From: Brachyspira hyodysenteriae ATCC 27164
Lineage (GTDB): Bacteria > Spirochaetota > Brachyspiria > Brachyspirales > Brachyspiraceae
Reading direction: 5' to 3'
DNA: 64,000 nucleotides
NCBI RefSeq assembly: GCF_001676785.2
Contig: NZ_CP015910.2
Location: 2,604,001 to 2,668,000, forward strand
The notes under the pieces were generated by a model. It saw nothing but the letters and a program-made list of their open reading frames with translations. It made no database searches and was not told the origin of the DNA. A program made the position numbers and the translations under genes. This document shows positions 63,051-64,000 of this stretch, piece after piece; the stretch's first letter is position 1, and the number at the start of each line of letters is the position of its first letter.

Positions 63051-64000
63051 TTAGAATAAACCTACTCTAGTTCTTTTAATCTCTGTTCTGTATCTTTTTA
63101 TCTCCCATTCAGTTCTGCTTTTATCCCATTTAAGTATATTAGCCATTTCCTCTGCTATATGCTCTGATATTAAAGTACCGCAGTCATTCTCTGTTAATAT
63201 GAATCTTAATCTTCTCATCATAATATCATCTAAATGCATAGCATGTTCAACTTCTACAAAATACTTTATGAGTCCTCTGTTAATTCTATAATCGAGTCCT
63301 ACTTCTACTAAAAGAGATGAATCATTTTTACAAAGCTCATTCAATTTTAGAATTAGATTAACAGAGCCAAAATAATCTATAAGGAATTTAACTAAATCTT
63401 CATTCAAAACTAATTCAACATTTTTCTCAAATTTATTATTAACAACCTTCTGATTACTGAACCATTTATAAGGCTTGCCGTACATTTTTACTAATGTCTT
63501 CATAGTAACAGAAGAAGAAGTTGTAAAGTTTCCGCCTTCAACCAAGAATAATCTATACTGAGGATGAGAATGTATCTTAACCTGTGAAGGATTAAGAGGC
63601 ATCATTCCAGACTGAGTAGTAATTATATGGTTTTTATTAACAATAGAGCTGAAATAAGTATTATATATATCAAGCAAATATTCAGCCTCATCGCTTGTAG
63701 TGTATATACAGTCTAAATCATGAGTATTTTTTTTGATTGTAGGACCTATAATAGTATTGTTCTTCCAACGCATCAAAAATACATTAGGTCTTGATTTTAT
63801 TTTAGGCAGAATAACAGATTTATTTATATGAATTAAATCGCTGTCTATGATTAAATGACTTCCCTTAACATAAACTAGCTTATCTTCAAAATTTCCATTA
63901 GGAAGAAGAGAACTTATACTATGTCCCCAAGCTCCGGCAGCTATTAATACAGTTTTAGCACTTGCCGTATGAACTCTGCCTGTAATATGATCTGTAAAAA
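63051..64000 (-). CDS. glpD: FAD-dependent glycerol-3-phosphate dehydrogenase, C-terminal part (5' end outside window)
   Basis: The frame is open to the right window edge, so about 316 C-terminal residues are seen. TASAKTVLIAAGAWGHSI and YVKGSHLIID are typical of the FAD-binding half; MRWKNNTIIGPTIKKNTHDL and YTTSDEAEYLLDIYN fit the substrate domain. The C-terminal DAO_C-like domain has CGTLISEHIAEEMANILKWD. It oxidises glycerol-3-phosphate to DHAP. An internal ATG near 63773 lies within the conserved fold and is not the start. A related DAO-family oxidoreductase is the main alternative. Confidence 0.82.
   Translation of the reverse strand, partial: FTDHITGRVHTASAKTVLIAAGAWGHSISSLLPNGNFEDKLVYVKGSHLIIDSDLIHINKSVILPKIKSRPNVFLMRWKNNTIIGPTIKKNTHDLDCIYTTSDEAEYLLDIYNTYFSSIVNKNHIITTQSGMMPLNPSQVKIHSHPQYRLFLVEGGNFTTSSSVTMKTLVKMYGKPYKWFSNQKVVNNKFEKNVELVLNEDLVKFLIDYFGSVNLILKLNELCKNDSSLLVEVGLDYRINRGLIKYFVEVEHAMHLDDIMMRRLRFILTENDCGTLISEHIAEEMANILKWDKSRTEWEIKRYRTEIKRTRVGLF

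Overview
The window is 64 kb of very AT-rich bacterial DNA that reads as a spirochaete of the genus Brachyspira, probably the B. hyodysenteriae / B. intermedia group. The evidence is four tandem genes for about 39 kDa variable surface proteins (Vsp), a 268-residue TlyC-type CBS protein, a spirochaetal FlaB core flagellin, the spirochaetal order flgE-flbD-motA-motB, spirochaete-style lipoproteins with loose lipoboxes, and the low GC content. The species is inferred; no rRNA gene is present to settle it.

Layout. 1-6.2 kb (+): end of map, aroC, cca, coaX, then the general PTS pair ptsH-ptsI. 6.2-10.4 kb (-): flagellar operon flgE-flbD-motA-motB ending in a methyltransferase. 10.6-16.8 kb: a TPR protein, pncB, a small AtpZ-like protein, a degenerate LytM protein, a cell-wall amidase and an ankyrin protein. 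16.9-23.4 kb: a peptide-binding lipoprotein, then the operon phoH-pgpH-ybeY-tlyC (-), in which phoH appears to start at a non-ATG codon. 23.8-31 kb (+): coaBC, an ABC exporter pair, tRNA-Thr(TGT), a NeuB-family synthase and a cation/proton antiporter. 31.2-37.7 kb: an RND pump (-), an unknown gene (-), and a four-gene operon (+) of two Spy/CpxP-like periplasmic proteins, an ECF sigma factor and its zinc-finger anti-sigma. 37.9-47.9 kb: purM-purN, infB, a lipoprotein, a class III cyclase-like protein, trmL, a two-subunit class I fumarase and flaB. 48-50.2 kb: two metallopeptidases. 50.3-55.4 kb: the vsp array. 55.6-57.9 kb: an AAA ATPase plus nuclease-like pair that may be a defence system. 58-64 kb: an NSS transporter with its 31-residue partner, glycerate kinase, an unknown gene, hisB, hisH and the C-terminal part of glpD.

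The strongest new observation is a shared promoter pattern (GAAC/GAAAC-TTTTT, then TCGTCTAA, with 16-17 bases from the C of AAC to CGTC). It occurs three times: upstream of each of the two Spy-like genes and, on the other strand, upstream of the RND pump. This suggests that the local ECF sigma factor controls its own operon and the pump, giving an envelope-stress/efflux regulon. The second candidate is the ATPase/nuclease pair: the ATPase carries a hydrophobic Gly/Ala segment built partly from a 30-bp tandem duplication, and the putative nuclease is split by about 90 residues of Gly/Asn-rich repeats.

Several intergenic regions hold repeat families that stand out by their GC content. One family (GGGCGGG boxes plus GCGTGCG-type inverted ends) fills three gaps between convergent genes (12.1-12.6, 37.7-37.9 and 45.15-45.5 kb). 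A different REP-like family lies in a fourth convergent gap (30.9-31.1 kb). A third small family (TAGCAATAATAAAA) occurs three times downstream of two lipoprotein genes. No CRISPR array, rRNA operon, transposase or integrase was seen.
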